DNA of 64,000 nt. Origin: an uncultured Dialister sp. (lineage in GTDB: Bacteria; Bacillota; Negativicutes; Veillonellales; Dialisteraceae). Each line of letters begins with the position of its first letter. Within the stretch, counting starts at the first letter, position 1. Below are positions 51,406-60,415 of this stretch, in pieces. The notes under the pieces were generated by a model that saw only the letters and a list, made by a program, of their open reading frames with translations, did no database searches and was not told the DNA's origin. A program made the translations under genes and the position numbers. The stretch covers positions 1 to 64,000 of the forward strand of contig OMVW01000005.1 of the NCBI GenBank assembly GCA_900314595.1, written 5' to 3'.

Positions 51406-51440
51406 AAAAACGGCAGAACCCGCCTTTACAGGTTCTGCCG
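51406..51440 (-). terminator. Terminator of ftsY
   Basis: A 10-bp stem CGGCAGAACC/GGTTCTGCCG is followed on the minus strand by TTTTTC, 26 bases after the ftsY stop. Confidence 0.9.
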
Positions 51441-51466
51441 TCATCTGATTTCAGAAATGATACCAC

Positions 51467-52411
51467 TCAGACTTTTGTACTTTCTCCCAGTACATGGTCA
51501 TCTGTTTCAAAAAGCGCCTTTGCAAAAGCCTGCGGATCAAACCGTTCCAGATCATCTTCTCTTTCTCCGAGGCCGATCCATTTTACCGGCACATTCAGTT
51601 CCTCATGAACAGAAAGGACTACCCCGCCCTTGGCCGTACCGTCAAGTTTTGTCAGGACAACGCCGGTCAATGGGACAATTTCCCCGAAATTCCTTGCCTG
51701 GCTGATGGCATTCTGTCCGGTCGTGGCATCAAGGACGAGAAGGGTCTGGTGCGGTGCGTCTGGAATAACTTTCTTCACCACACGGCTGATTTTTGCCAGT
51801 TCTTCCATCAGGTTGATTTTTGTCTGAAGTCTGCCGGCCGTATCAATCAGTACCACGTCCGCCCCTCTGGCTTTAGCTGCGGATACGGCATCAAATGCCA
51901 CGGCTGCAGGATCTGCACCTTCCGCATGCTTCACGATATCCGCCCCGGTGCGTTCGGCCCAGATGGTAAGCTGTTCGGAGGCGGCAGCACGGAATGTATC
52001 GGCCGCAGCCAGAAGGACCTTTTTCCCTTCTTTATGGAGACGTCCGGAAAGTTTGCCTATGGTGGTGGTCTTGCCTACACCATTGACCCCGACTACGAGA
52101 ACGACTTCCGGATGATGGGTGTTTTCCTGATCGATCGTATCATCCTTAAGCAAGTCCTGTACTGTCTTTTCGAGGAATGGCATGACTTCATTTGTATTGT
52201 GAATGGACCCTTCCGTTACCCCCCGGCGGATCTGGCGCATCAGGTAATCTGTCGTCCTCACGCCCAGATCTCCGGAAAGGAGCACCATTTCCAAATCTTC
52301 AAGAAAATCTTCGTCAATCTGTGCATAGCCGATGACTACGCTTTCAATATTTTTAATCAGGCTTGCCTTCGTGCGGGTCAGCCCTTTTTTCAGTTTGTCA
52401 AAAAATCCCAT
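51467..52411 (-). CDS. ftsY: Signal recognition particle receptor FtsY
   Basis: This SRP-GTPase docks ribosome-SRP complexes at the inner membrane. It has 314 residues with the NG domain only and a short basic N-terminus ('MGFFDKLKKGLTRTKAS'). G1 is 'GVNGVGKTTTIGKL', then 'DTAGRLQTKINLMEEL' and 'TKLDGTAKGG'. The long acidic A domain of E. coli FtsY is missing, as in most Firmicutes. It is downstream of smc in the usual smc-ftsY order, but with its own promoter. Confidence 0.96.
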   Translation of the reverse strand: MGFFDKLKKGLTRTKASLIKNIESVVIGYAQIDEDFLEDLEMVLLSGDLGVRTTDYLMRQIRRGVTEGSIHNTNEVMPFLEKTVQDLLKDDTIDQENTHHPEVVLVVGVNGVGKTTTIGKLSGRLHKEGKKVLLAAADTFRAAASEQLTIWAERTGADIVKHAEGADPAAVAFDAVSAAKARGADVVLIDTAGRLQTKINLMEELAKISRVVKKVIPDAPHQTLLVLDATTGQNAISQARNFGEIVPLTGVVLTKLDGTAKGGVVLSVHEELNVPVKWIGLGEREDDLERFDPQAFAKALFETDDHVLGESTKV

Positions 52412-52473
52412 AGATTCCTCCGTTCGTCACTTTCCGAAATTTCTTCTTTCTATCTGAGTTTCTTATCTTCTAT

Positions 52474-52482
52474 ATTGTATCA
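52474..52482 (-). promoter_or_regulatory. Extended -10 promoter of ftsY
   Basis: TGATACAAT on the minus strand, about 60 bases before the ftsY start, is an extended -10 element. The -35 is poor. Confidence 0.5.
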
Positions 52483-52570
52483 TGAAGCACGGTGGTTGGA
52501 TACTGACTCCGGGCTTTTCAGATGGGCCCTGATTCATCACCATTCTCCGCCAGCTCTGATGTCTGACCGC

Positions 52571-55500
52571 TCACATCCCCATTTCCTGCATTTTGACTGT
52601 GATGAGGGAAGATACGCCTTTTTCCGCCATAGTGACTCCCTGAAGGGTATCCGCAAATTCCATGGTCTTTTTCCTGTGGGAAATAACGATGAATTGTGTT
52701 TTCTTTTTATAGTCAGCAATCATGCGGCTGTACCTTTCTACATTGGCATCGTCAAGGGCTGCATCGATTTCATCGACAAAACAGAATGGTGCAGGCCGGT
52801 AGGCCATGAAAGAAATAAGAAGTGCGATGACTGTAAGTGCCCTCTCGCCGCCGGACATAAGTGTCAGGGGCTGCCTCTTTTTGCCGGGAAGCTGAAGGTA
52901 CATCTCCACGCCTCCTTCAAGCGGGTGTTCCTCATCGGTAAGTTCCAGTCGTGCCCGGCCTCCCTGAAACATGAGCTGCATAATACGTCCGAATTCTTCA
53001 TTTATTTTTTTGAAAGCATCTTTGAACTGGATCGTCATGGTTTCGTCAATTTCCTGAATGACCGTTTCCAGTCCCTCTCTCGCTTTCCTGAGATCTTCGA
53101 TCTGCACCTTATAAAATTCGCGGCGGTCCAGCTGTTTCTGATAATCTTCCTCACCATTGGGATTGACAGAGCCCAGGGCTTTAAGTTTTTCTGACAGCTC
53201 TTCCTCCTTCTTTTTCATATCTGCCATGGATCCCGGAAGGCGCAGCTTTTCTGCATCGGCCAGCGTCATATGACGTTCTTCCAGACGGCTGAATTCTTCT
53301 TTTTCCTGCTCTTTGAAATGTTCAATCCGTCCCTTTCTTTCTGCCATGTCCTGTTTAAGCTGTGACGATTTCTCCTGGACTTTTCTCCATTTTCCCTCCA
53401 GCGCCTTCCTGCTGCCGGCGAAGGTATCCGATTCATCCTGCATTTGGGACTGGCTTTTCTGATGGGCTTCCCAGATTTTCCTTGCGTCCTCATAAGCAGA
53501 AGACAGGTTTTCTTTTTCCTTTTTCATTGAAATCAGGGACGCTTCATTCTGCCTTCTGGCTTCTTCCAGAGCTGCCCGGTCGGCTGCCTGGGATTTCCTT
53601 GCCCTTTCTCTGTCATCCATCATGCGTTTTCCGAAATTCAGCGCTTCTTCTGCCTTTGTAAGGGATATACGAATGGAAATAATTTCCTGATTCTTCTCAT
53701 CCAGGGCCTGTCTGAGTTTTCCGCTTTCTTTATCTTGCAGAACAGTGGGAATATCCGCAAGCGAGATAAATTCTTCAGTAAGAGTTGTCTTTCGGGTCAG
53801 AGAGTGATTGAGAATCCTTTCTTTTTCTGAAATTTTTTCCTTTTCCAGAGAGACTTCTTTTCTTCGTTCCGTCAGATTTGCCAGAATGCCATCTTTTCTT
53901 GTAGTGAGGGCAATGAGAGCTTCTTTCGCCTGCTGCCAGTTTTCCCTTTCTTCCGTCACTTTTTGGGCAAGAGCATCCGCCCTGCGGTCTTCTGCATCCA
54001 GTCTTTCCCGGTAATCCGCAAGATTCTTTGATTTCAGATTTTCTTCTTTATATAGACGATTGATTTCCTGCTTTCTTCCAAAGAAAGTATTTTCTTTCTT
54101 TTTCATAGAACCGCCGGTCATGGAACCGCCTGCATTCACCACCTGGCCATCCAGGGTAACGATACGGAAACGGTAATTGTATTTCCTGGCCACTCTTCTG
54201 GCATCCTCCAGATTTTCCGCAAAAAGAGTCTTTCCCAGAATGGATTCCACCAGATCTTTATACATGGGTGCAAAGGAAATCAGGTCCGATGCGATTCCGC
54301 AGATGCCCGTTTCTTTGGCTGCCCCGGAAATTTCTCTGCTGCTGCCGGAAGGATGCATGGATTCCAGAGGGAAAAAGGTGGCCCTTCCCAGATGACGATC
54401 TTTCAGCCATTTGATGATATCTCCTGCTGCCTTCGTGGTATCCGTGACAATGCAGGAAATACGGCTGCCCAGTGCCACTTCTGCCGCATCCGTATACTTT
54501 TCCGGTACCCGGAGAAGTTCTCCGAGAATGCCATGAATGGAATCTCCGAAAAGGTCCGCCTGATCCATAATGGTCTTCGTCGCAGCAGAAAAAAATGCAT
54601 ATTCCCGGTCCGCCCGTTCCAGATATTCCCTGCGGGAGTGGATGGCATCTCTATCTGATTTCATTTTCGCCATTTCATTGCTCATGGCAAAATGATGATC
54701 CTGCGCTTCTTTTAATGCCAGGCTGTCTTTTTTCCCCTGTGCTTCCAATTGATCCAGAACGGTCCTTTTCTCTTCTTCTTCTTTTCCAAGGGAAAGGGCT
54801 TCTTTTTCCAGCATTTCAATAGTTTTTTCTTTTTCTTTGGCCGAAAGAAGAAGTTCCTCCTTCTCTTCCTTTTCCCTCTTCAGTTCCTCTTCGAGATGAG
54901 ATAACTCCTGTTCCAGCCTTTGTTTCTTTTCGATTTTCTGCCTGTTCAGGGACAGTTTTTCCTCATAGGACTTTTCAGCAGCAGCCAGAGAATTTCCCAG
55001 TTCCTGCTTTTCCTTTTCGGCCCGGTCCTTCTTCTCTTTCCATTCATCAAATCGTATCCGGGCTTCCGCAAGTTCCTTTTCTACCGTTCTGATATCTTCT
55101 GCCAGTTCTTCTTCTGCCTGACGCTGGTCTTCTTCGTCCCTGTCAAGTTCCTCTTTTCTTTCTTCCTCATGGCGGAGCTCTTCTTCTTTAACCCGGAAAT
55201 CTCCTTTAATTTTTTCCATATGGGCCTGGGCATCAGCGGTGAGGGTACCCATATTTCTTAAATTCTCCTGGTAATCAAGGACCTGTTTTTCCAGTTTTTC
55301 CCGTTCCGCGGTCAGAGTGGAAAGTCTGGCTTCCCATTCGATATCCTCATCTTCGAGATTTCTGTATTCATTTTCATAACGGGACAGCATGCGTCCGATG
55401 GAAGTCAGTTTCAGCACGGACTCGGAAGCCTCTACCGCTTCTTTTTCTTTCATGATTCCCTTATAAATCCTTGCTTTTTCAGCGCCTTCTTTTAAAGGGA

Positions 55501-56107
55501 TGAGCTGTTCGTCGAGAAGAGCCACCATATCATTGACCCGTTCCATATTTTCCGCCGTTTTTTCCAGCTTCCGGAGGCCCTCATTTTTTCTCATGCGGTA
55601 AAGCGTGATGCCTGCCACATCTTCAAAAATGATACGCCTCTCTTCAGGGCGGCTTGTCAGGACCTGATCCACCCGGTTCTGCCCGATAATGGCCAGAGAA
55701 CCTTTCCCAAGACCTGTGGGAGCCAATAATTCCTGTATATCCTTCAGCCTGCAGGACCTTTTATTGATGCGGAAATCACTGTCCCCGTTCCTGAGGAGTC
55801 TTCTGGTAATGGCAACTTCTGCCGTATCGAGAGGAAGTTCATGTGCGGAATTATCCAGTACCAGCGTCACTTCAGCGCCATTTTTCGCCGGCCTTGCCTC
55901 GGAGCCGGAAAAAATAATATCTTCTGCTTTCTGCCCGCGGAGGTTTCTTACATTCTGCTCTCCAAGAACCCAGCGCACAGCATCGGAAATATTGCTCTTT
56001 CCGCAGCCGTTCGGCCCCACAATGACGGTCATTCCATCAGCAAATTCTACGGTAGTCTTATCTGCAAAAGATTTGAATCCCTGCAGTATCAAACGGAGTA
56101 ATTTCAT
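52571..56107 (-). CDS. smc: Chromosome segregation protein SMC
   Basis: This ATPase is the core of the condensin-like SMC-ScpAB complex that folds and separates chromosomes. It has 1178 residues, full length. The N-terminal head has 'GPNGCGKSNISDAVRWVLGE' (Walker A, 32-40). Two long coiled coils (about 170-500 and 680-1010) flank the hinge (about 515-670, ending 'NAGGSMTGGSM'). The C-terminal head has 'LMSGGERALTVIALL' and 'FCFVDEIDAALDD'. Frame intact. No rnc gene lies upstream, unlike many Firmicutes; the neighbour is a divergent decarboxylase. Confidence 0.97.
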   Translation of the reverse strand: MKLLRLILQGFKSFADKTTVEFADGMTVIVGPNGCGKSNISDAVRWVLGEQNVRNLRGQKAEDIIFSGSEARPAKNGAEVTLVLDNSAHELPLDTAEVAITRRLLRNGDSDFRINKRSCRLKDIQELLAPTGLGKGSLAIIGQNRVDQVLTSRPEERRIIFEDVAGITLYRMRKNEGLRKLEKTAENMERVNDMVALLDEQLIPLKEGAEKARIYKGIMKEKEAVEASESVLKLTSIGRMLSRYENEYRNLEDEDIEWEARLSTLTAEREKLEKQVLDYQENLRNMGTLTADAQAHMEKIKGDFRVKEEELRHEEERKEELDRDEEDQRQAEEELAEDIRTVEKELAEARIRFDEWKEKKDRAEKEKQELGNSLAAAEKSYEEKLSLNRQKIEKKQRLEQELSHLEEELKREKEEKEELLLSAKEKEKTIEMLEKEALSLGKEEEEKRTVLDQLEAQGKKDSLALKEAQDHHFAMSNEMAKMKSDRDAIHSRREYLERADREYAFFSAATKTIMDQADLFGDSIHGILGELLRVPEKYTDAAEVALGSRISCIVTDTTKAAGDIIKWLKDRHLGRATFFPLESMHPSGSSREISGAAKETGICGIASDLISFAPMYKDLVESILGKTLFAENLEDARRVARKYNYRFRIVTLDGQVVNAGGSMTGGSMKKKENTFFGRKQEINRLYKEENLKSKNLADYRERLDAEDRRADALAQKVTEERENWQQAKEALIALTTRKDGILANLTERRKEVSLEKEKISEKERILNHSLTRKTTLTEEFISLADIPTVLQDKESGKLRQALDEKNQEIISIRISLTKAEEALNFGKRMMDDRERARKSQAADRAALEEARRQNEASLISMKKEKENLSSAYEDARKIWEAHQKSQSQMQDESDTFAGSRKALEGKWRKVQEKSSQLKQDMAERKGRIEHFKEQEKEEFSRLEERHMTLADAEKLRLPGSMADMKKKEEELSEKLKALGSVNPNGEEDYQKQLDRREFYKVQIEDLRKAREGLETVIQEIDETMTIQFKDAFKKINEEFGRIMQLMFQGGRARLELTDEEHPLEGGVEMYLQLPGKKRQPLTLMSGGERALTVIALLISFMAYRPAPFCFVDEIDAALDDANVERYSRMIADYKKKTQFIVISHRKKTMEFADTLQGVTMAEKGVSSLITVKMQEMGM

Positions 56108-56444
56108 GGCTTCTCCTTTTCTTCATTCGTATCTTTATTATTATACAGGAAAGAGATAAACCCTGCAGGAATTTTACTCCCAATCGTAAAAATTTAAAAC
56201 ATGATTTCTTTATTTTCCCGTTTTGGCCCATTTCAGCCGCTCTCGCCCTGTTTCAGCCCTTATTAGTCCATTTTTAACCGTTTTAAATGCGATTTATCGC
56301 AATATTATGAAATAAATTAAAATAAAATCATTTAATTCCCATTATTTCCCAAAACTCCTTCTTTTTCCCTCATTTTCCTCATTTTTCCTCATTGACATGC
56401 CGGGCTTTTCGTTTTTATAATACAGTTAAAAAAGGAGGTGCTTC
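56108..56444 (+). promoter_or_regulatory. Divergent control region of smc and the decarboxylase gene
   Basis: There is no gene. The plus-strand promoter is TTGACA (56392-56397), 18 bases and TATAAT (56416-56421), with AAAGGAGGTG before the ATG. Directly upstream of the -35 are three imperfect direct repeats of TTTTCCTCA (about 56371-56392). Another pair of repeats (ATTTCAGCCG / GTTTCAGCCC) lies near 56230-56260. These may be regulator sites. Confidence 0.65.
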
Positions 56445-58601
56445 ATGAAACAGTTAAAAATCGCTCTTGCGCCGCTGGCCATGGACCAGAATATCATTCC
56501 CGACGGTTTCAAGACGGTTCCTCTCGATACGGCTGACCTGACCGAAGTATCTGCCGTGGTTATGACAAACAGGGATGAAATCCCGAAGGCTTACGATACG
56601 ATTCATTCCTTTGATATTCCTTTATTCATTCTGGATACCGGCCTGGCAGCCGGAAGAAATATTTCCTCTATTTCCGGTATTCTCCTGCCCATCAAAGAAA
56701 AAACATCCTGGAAAAAGAGGATCACCAGGGGAGCCATGCAGTATGAAAAGAACCTGCTCCCGCCCTTTTTTGGTGCCCTTATGCGCTATACGTCCCGTCA
56801 CAATGATGAGTATGACTCGCCCGGCCATCACACCGGCGCTTTTTTCCGCAAACATCCGGCAGGAAAAGTTTTCTATGACTTTTATGGTCCCAATGTATTC
56901 CGCGGGGACCTTTCCTCCTCCGATGTTGATCTGGGGGATCTCCTCATTCATGAAGGACCGGCCCTGGCAGCCGAACAGTATGCGGCCAAAGTATTCAATG
57001 CGGACAAAACCTATTTTGTGCTGAACGGCACCTCCACTTCCAATAAAATCGTCCTCAATGCGGCTCTTGCTCCGGGAGATATCGTACTTTATGACCGGAA
57101 CAACCATAAATCCATGGATCTGGGCCTTATTCTTTCCGGGGCTGTCCCCGTTTATCTTGAAACGGTACGAAATGCCTGCGGCTCCATCGGCAGCATCCCG
57201 GCCCGCTGCCTTGATGAAGAATATATCCGGAAACTGGTGGCTGAAAAAAATCCGGAAAAGGCAAAGGAAGAACGGCCCATCCGCATGGCAGTCATTGAGC
57301 TTGGCACTTATGACGGCTGTCTCTGCAACGCAAGGCAGATTGTGGATGAAATCGGATATCTCTGTGATTATATTTTCTTTGATTCCGCCTGGGTGGGTTA
57401 CGAACAGTTTATTCCCATGATGAAAGACGCCTCGCCTCTGCTCCTGACGCTTGGACCAGATGACCCCGGCATCTTTGTCACCCAGTCTGTTCATAAACAG
57501 CAGGCCGGATTTTCCATGACCAGCCAGATTCACAAAAAAGACAACCATATCAAGGATCAGGACCGGTATGTCCCGCATAAACGCATGAATAATGCGTACA
57601 TGATGCATGCTTCCACATCTCCCTGCTATCAGCTTTTTGCTGCCCTGGATATGAACGCACGCATTCATGACGGACTGGGCGGGATCAAGCTCTGGAGCGA
57701 TGCCCTTATGCTGGCCATAGAAGTCAGGAAACAGATCCTGAAACGCTGTCACTATCTCTATCCTTTCATTCCGGACAAAGTAGCCGGGAAGAAATGGGAG
57801 GATGCCAATAATAAGCAGATTGCGGCCGACAGAAGGTACTGGACCTTCAAGCCCGGTGAGCGCTGGCACGGCTTTGAAGGGTACCAGGAAAATCAGTACT
57901 TCCTTGATCCCATGAAACTCATGCTCATTACTCCGGGCATCGATATCGAAAAAGGGATTTATGAAGAGTTTGGCATTCCGGGCGCACTGGTGGCCGAATA
58001 TCTCCGTGAAAACCATATCATCCCGGAGAAGAGTGACCTGAACGATATCCTTTTCCTTATTACTCCGGCAGAATCGGAAGAAAAATTAAACCGCCTGGTC
58101 GATGCGCTTGTCAAATTTGAAAGTTTCATCGACGAAGATGCGCCCATGCAAAAAGTGCTTCCCCAGGTCTATGAAGCCTATGAGGCTCATTATGAGGGAT
58201 ATACCATCCGTCAGCTCTGTCAGGAAATGCACAATTTCTACAAAGAGCGGAATGTCTCTGCCCTGCAGAAAAAACTATTCCAGAGGGAGTATCTTCCTTT
58301 CTATGCCATGAGCCCGAGAGATGCGGAAGGAGAATATCTCCGTGGAAACGGCGAACTCATCGAGCTGTGCCATGCTCTCGGCCGTACTGCCCTGGAAGGA
58401 GCCCTTCCCTACCCGCCCGGGGTCATCTGCATCCACCCCGGTGAACAGTGGACACAGCCTGCCATCGATTATTTCATGGACCTCGTGGACTCCATAAATG
58501 CTTTCCCCGGTTTTTCGCCGGAACTTCAGGGCGTTTATGTAGAAGATGGCGATGACGGCAGAAAGCACGCCTATGGATATGTGCTGAAAGAGAAGAAATA
58601 A
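56445..58601 (+). CDS. Orn/Lys/Arg decarboxylase, fold type I (PLP)
   Basis: This amino-acid decarboxylase makes putrescine, cadaverine or agmatine. It has 718 residues: an N-terminal receiver-like wing (1-105), a PLP domain with 'FVLNGTSTSNKIVLNA', the PLP lysine Lys351 in 'SVHKQQAGFSMTSQ', and a C-terminal domain. Length is close to inducible ornithine/lysine/arginine decarboxylases of E. coli. Substrate cannot be read by eye; by overall length and the short spacing at the active site the ornithine form is slightly favoured. Negativicutes use cadaverine or putrescine in their cell wall, a possible role. No antiporter gene is next to it. Confidence 0.9.
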   Translation: MKQLKIALAPLAMDQNIIPDGFKTVPLDTADLTEVSAVVMTNRDEIPKAYDTIHSFDIPLFILDTGLAAGRNISSISGILLPIKEKTSWKKRITRGAMQYEKNLLPPFFGALMRYTSRHNDEYDSPGHHTGAFFRKHPAGKVFYDFYGPNVFRGDLSSSDVDLGDLLIHEGPALAAEQYAAKVFNADKTYFVLNGTSTSNKIVLNAALAPGDIVLYDRNNHKSMDLGLILSGAVPVYLETVRNACGSIGSIPARCLDEEYIRKLVAEKNPEKAKEERPIRMAVIELGTYDGCLCNARQIVDEIGYLCDYIFFDSAWVGYEQFIPMMKDASPLLLTLGPDDPGIFVTQSVHKQQAGFSMTSQIHKKDNHIKDQDRYVPHKRMNNAYMMHASTSPCYQLFAALDMNARIHDGLGGIKLWSDALMLAIEVRKQILKRCHYLYPFIPDKVAGKKWEDANNKQIAADRRYWTFKPGERWHGFEGYQENQYFLDPMKLMLITPGIDIEKGIYEEFGIPGALVAEYLRENHIIPEKSDLNDILFLITPAESEEKLNRLVDALVKFESFIDEDAPMQKVLPQVYEAYEAHYEGYTIRQLCQEMHNFYKERNVSALQKKLFQREYLPFYAMSPRDAEGEYLRGNGELIELCHALGRTALEGALPYPPGVICIHPGEQWTQPAIDYFMDLVDSINAFPGFSPELQGVYVEDGDDGRKHAYGYVLKEKK

Positions 58602-58642
58602 GTTTCTCCATCCTGCATCCCTTCCTGAGATTCCAAATCTGA

Positions 58643-58660
58643 GGTTCGTGGTCCGTGAGC
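58643..58660 (+). repeat. Short heptanucleotide-period repeat (GGTTCGT, GGTCCGT)
   Basis: It consists of two 7-mers and part of a third after the decarboxylase gene. It matches the repeat at 13037 (GGTTCGTGGTCCGTG in both). Confidence 0.62.
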
Positions 58661-58689
58661 AGCGGTTCTCACTTTAAAATTTCGAAATG

Positions 58690-58733
58690 AAAAAAGGTTC
58701 GTGAAAAACAATTTGTTTTTCACGAACCTTTTT
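58690..58733. terminator. Bidirectional terminator between the decarboxylase and mpg genes
   Basis: A 19-bp stem, AAAAAGGTTCGTGAAAAAC with its complement around AATT, touches the stop codon of the mpg gene. Confidence 0.9.
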
Positions 58734-59340
58734 ATTTTGTGGGAAAAGGATTTTTCGTTACATAAGGGCTTCCTTTGAGCGTAAACCGCCAGGGAAAGTC
58801 TTTACCGTAAACCGCATAATCGATATTGATCCGTTTCGTTACTTCTATTTCAAAAGGACCGTCATTCCGGTCTTCCACATAAAGGGTATCCCCCGTCAGG
58901 TCAAGTCCATAGAAACTCTTATCTATGGCCATGGCCATAGTCAGGCGCCCGGGTCCGCTGGTGAGCAGTTTCAGTTTTTCCTGGCGCCGCCTTTTTTTCA
59001 TCAGGTCAATTCCTTCCAGAGGCTCCAGGGCCCGTATGAGAACGGAGCCGGTTTCTCCTTCATGACCACAGACGATATTCAGGCAGGAGTACATGCCATA
59101 TATAAGGTAAATATAAGCATGTCCTCCTTCACCGAAGATGACTTTCGTCCTCGGGGTAAGCCCCTTAAAGACATGAGCCCCGTCATCTTTATGACCCTTA
59201 TAAATTTCTCCGTACGCTTCAGCCTCAACGATGCGCCCGGCAGTCAAACCTTCAGGAGACTTTCTGACAAGAATTTTCCCTATGAGATTTTGTGCCACTC
59301 TCACAGCATCAGAAAGGTAATCTTCTCTCTGCCATTTCAC
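58732..59340 (-). CDS. 3-methyladenine DNA glycosylase (Mpg/AAG family)
   Basis: This base-excision repair enzyme removes alkylated purines and hypoxanthine. It has 202 residues. Family stretches are 'AQNLIGKILVR', 'EAEAYGEIYKGHKDDGAHVF' in pieces with the catalytic Glu region 'VEAEAY', 'TPRTKVIFGEGGHAYIYLIYGM' in pieces, and 'LTSGPGRLTMAM'. It starts at GTG, overlapping the adaptor stop by four bases (GTGA). It is the last gene in a short operon. Confidence 0.93.
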   Translation of the reverse strand: MKWQREDYLSDAVRVAQNLIGKILVRKSPEGLTAGRIVEAEAYGEIYKGHKDDGAHVFKGLTPRTKVIFGEGGHAYIYLIYGMYSCLNIVCGHEGETGSVLIRALEPLEGIDLMKKRRRQEKLKLLTSGPGRLTMAMAIDKSFYGLDLTGDTLYVEDRNDGPFEIEVTKRINIDYAVYGKDFPWRFTLKGSPYVTKNPFPTK

Positions 59341-60413
59341 TGCACATCCACCTGCATTCCCATATCGATGCCCTTCGGAGGATCTGTTACTACCCTGTCT
59401 CCATCAGAAAGGCCATCCATAATCAGAGCAAAGCCGCCTGTATCGGAAGCTACTGCCACATGGCGGATATCGATGAGATTGCTTTCATTCACCACTGCCA
59501 CCTGATCCTCCCCGATGAGGGCAGCTTTCGGAATCATATAGCAGGGCACATTCTGTCCGCTTTCAATACGAATGCTGTATTCATTGCCGATTGTTATCTC
59601 ATCATCCGTATTATCCACCTGCACTTTGTAGGTAGTATATTTCTCCCTATTTTCATTGGGCTGTTTTTTCAGTTCTCCGTACCAGATATCATTTCCGTCA
59701 CTCATGGAAACAGTCAGGGTCTTTTCATCCTTCGCTTTTTCCATGATGGTATCCATCTTGGCCGGAATCTCTACAGATGCGGTAACCGGAGAATCCTGGC
59801 GGATGACAAGGGCCGGCTTTCCTGTAAGGGCCAGATGGGTATCCCCTATATAAACCTGGGAAATTATGCCGCTGATAGGTGCGCGGACAGTGCAGTTCGC
59901 AATAGTCCTTTCCAGTGTCTGGAGAGCTGCAATGAGCTGGGCCGGCGCCTGGCCTGACCCGCCGGAGGGTGCCGGAGCGGCTCCACCCTTTCTCCCTTTG
60001 ATTCTCTCATATTCAGCCCGGGTAATAATCCCCTGCTTCAGCAGGGAAGCCTCGAGACTGTTATCCACAGGTGATGCATAAGTCCCCACAGAAGCAGCAG
60101 AAGCTGCGGTAATCTGGCTCCGGATTGCCGATGCCTGGGATTCATACTGGGCCGAATCAATCTGGAAAAGCACATCCCCTGCTTTGACCAGGGTTCCCAC
60201 ATCCGGAGGATTGGAAATAAGATTTCCCGATACAAGAGGAATAACCGGTGCCGTATGGAGGGCTTCAGGGATTGCCTTTGTCTCAATGGTAAAAGGTTCC
60301 CGGCTGACTTCCGCCTTCATCACATGGACCGAAGGTTTATTGCCGCACCCCGAAAGTATCAGTGCTGAAAGGCAGAACGCAGCTGCAGGGATGAGACATT
60401 TTTTTACGTTCAT
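59337..60413 (-). CDS. RND-type efflux periplasmic adaptor lipoprotein
   Basis: It is a membrane fusion (HlyD/AcrA-like) protein, 358 residues. Lipobox 'LILSGCG'; biotinyl-lipoyl halves 'GNLISNPPDVGTLVKAGDVLFQID' in pieces ('VGTLVKAGDVLFQID') and 'IANCTVRAPISGIISQV', with a very short hairpin holding a Gly/Pro/Ser-rich loop ('GGAAPAPSGGSGQAPA'); then beta-barrel and membrane-proximal domains. It normally links an inner-membrane pump with an outer-membrane channel, but neither is encoded nearby. It lies between the flavodiiron gene and mpg. Confidence 0.87.
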   Translation of the reverse strand: MNVKKCLIPAAAFCLSALILSGCGNKPSVHVMKAEVSREPFTIETKAIPEALHTAPVIPLVSGNLISNPPDVGTLVKAGDVLFQIDSAQYESQASAIRSQITAASAASVGTYASPVDNSLEASLLKQGIITRAEYERIKGRKGGAAPAPSGGSGQAPAQLIAALQTLERTIANCTVRAPISGIISQVYIGDTHLALTGKPALVIRQDSPVTASVEIPAKMDTIMEKAKDEKTLTVSMSDGNDIWYGELKKQPNENREKYTTYKVQVDNTDDEITIGNEYSIRIESGQNVPCYMIPKAALIGEDQVAVVNESNLIDIRHVAVASDTGGFALIMDGLSDGDRVVTDPPKGIDMGMQVDVQ

Positions 60414-60415
60414 GA

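Noticed and set aside
56622..58016. 464-codon open frame on the minus strand inside the decarboxylase gene
   Set aside because: It is antisense to an intact PLP enzyme and has no features of its own.
13037..58660. CRISPR array
   Set aside because: The short repeats have no constant repeat-spacer layout and no cas genes are present; the period is 7 bases.
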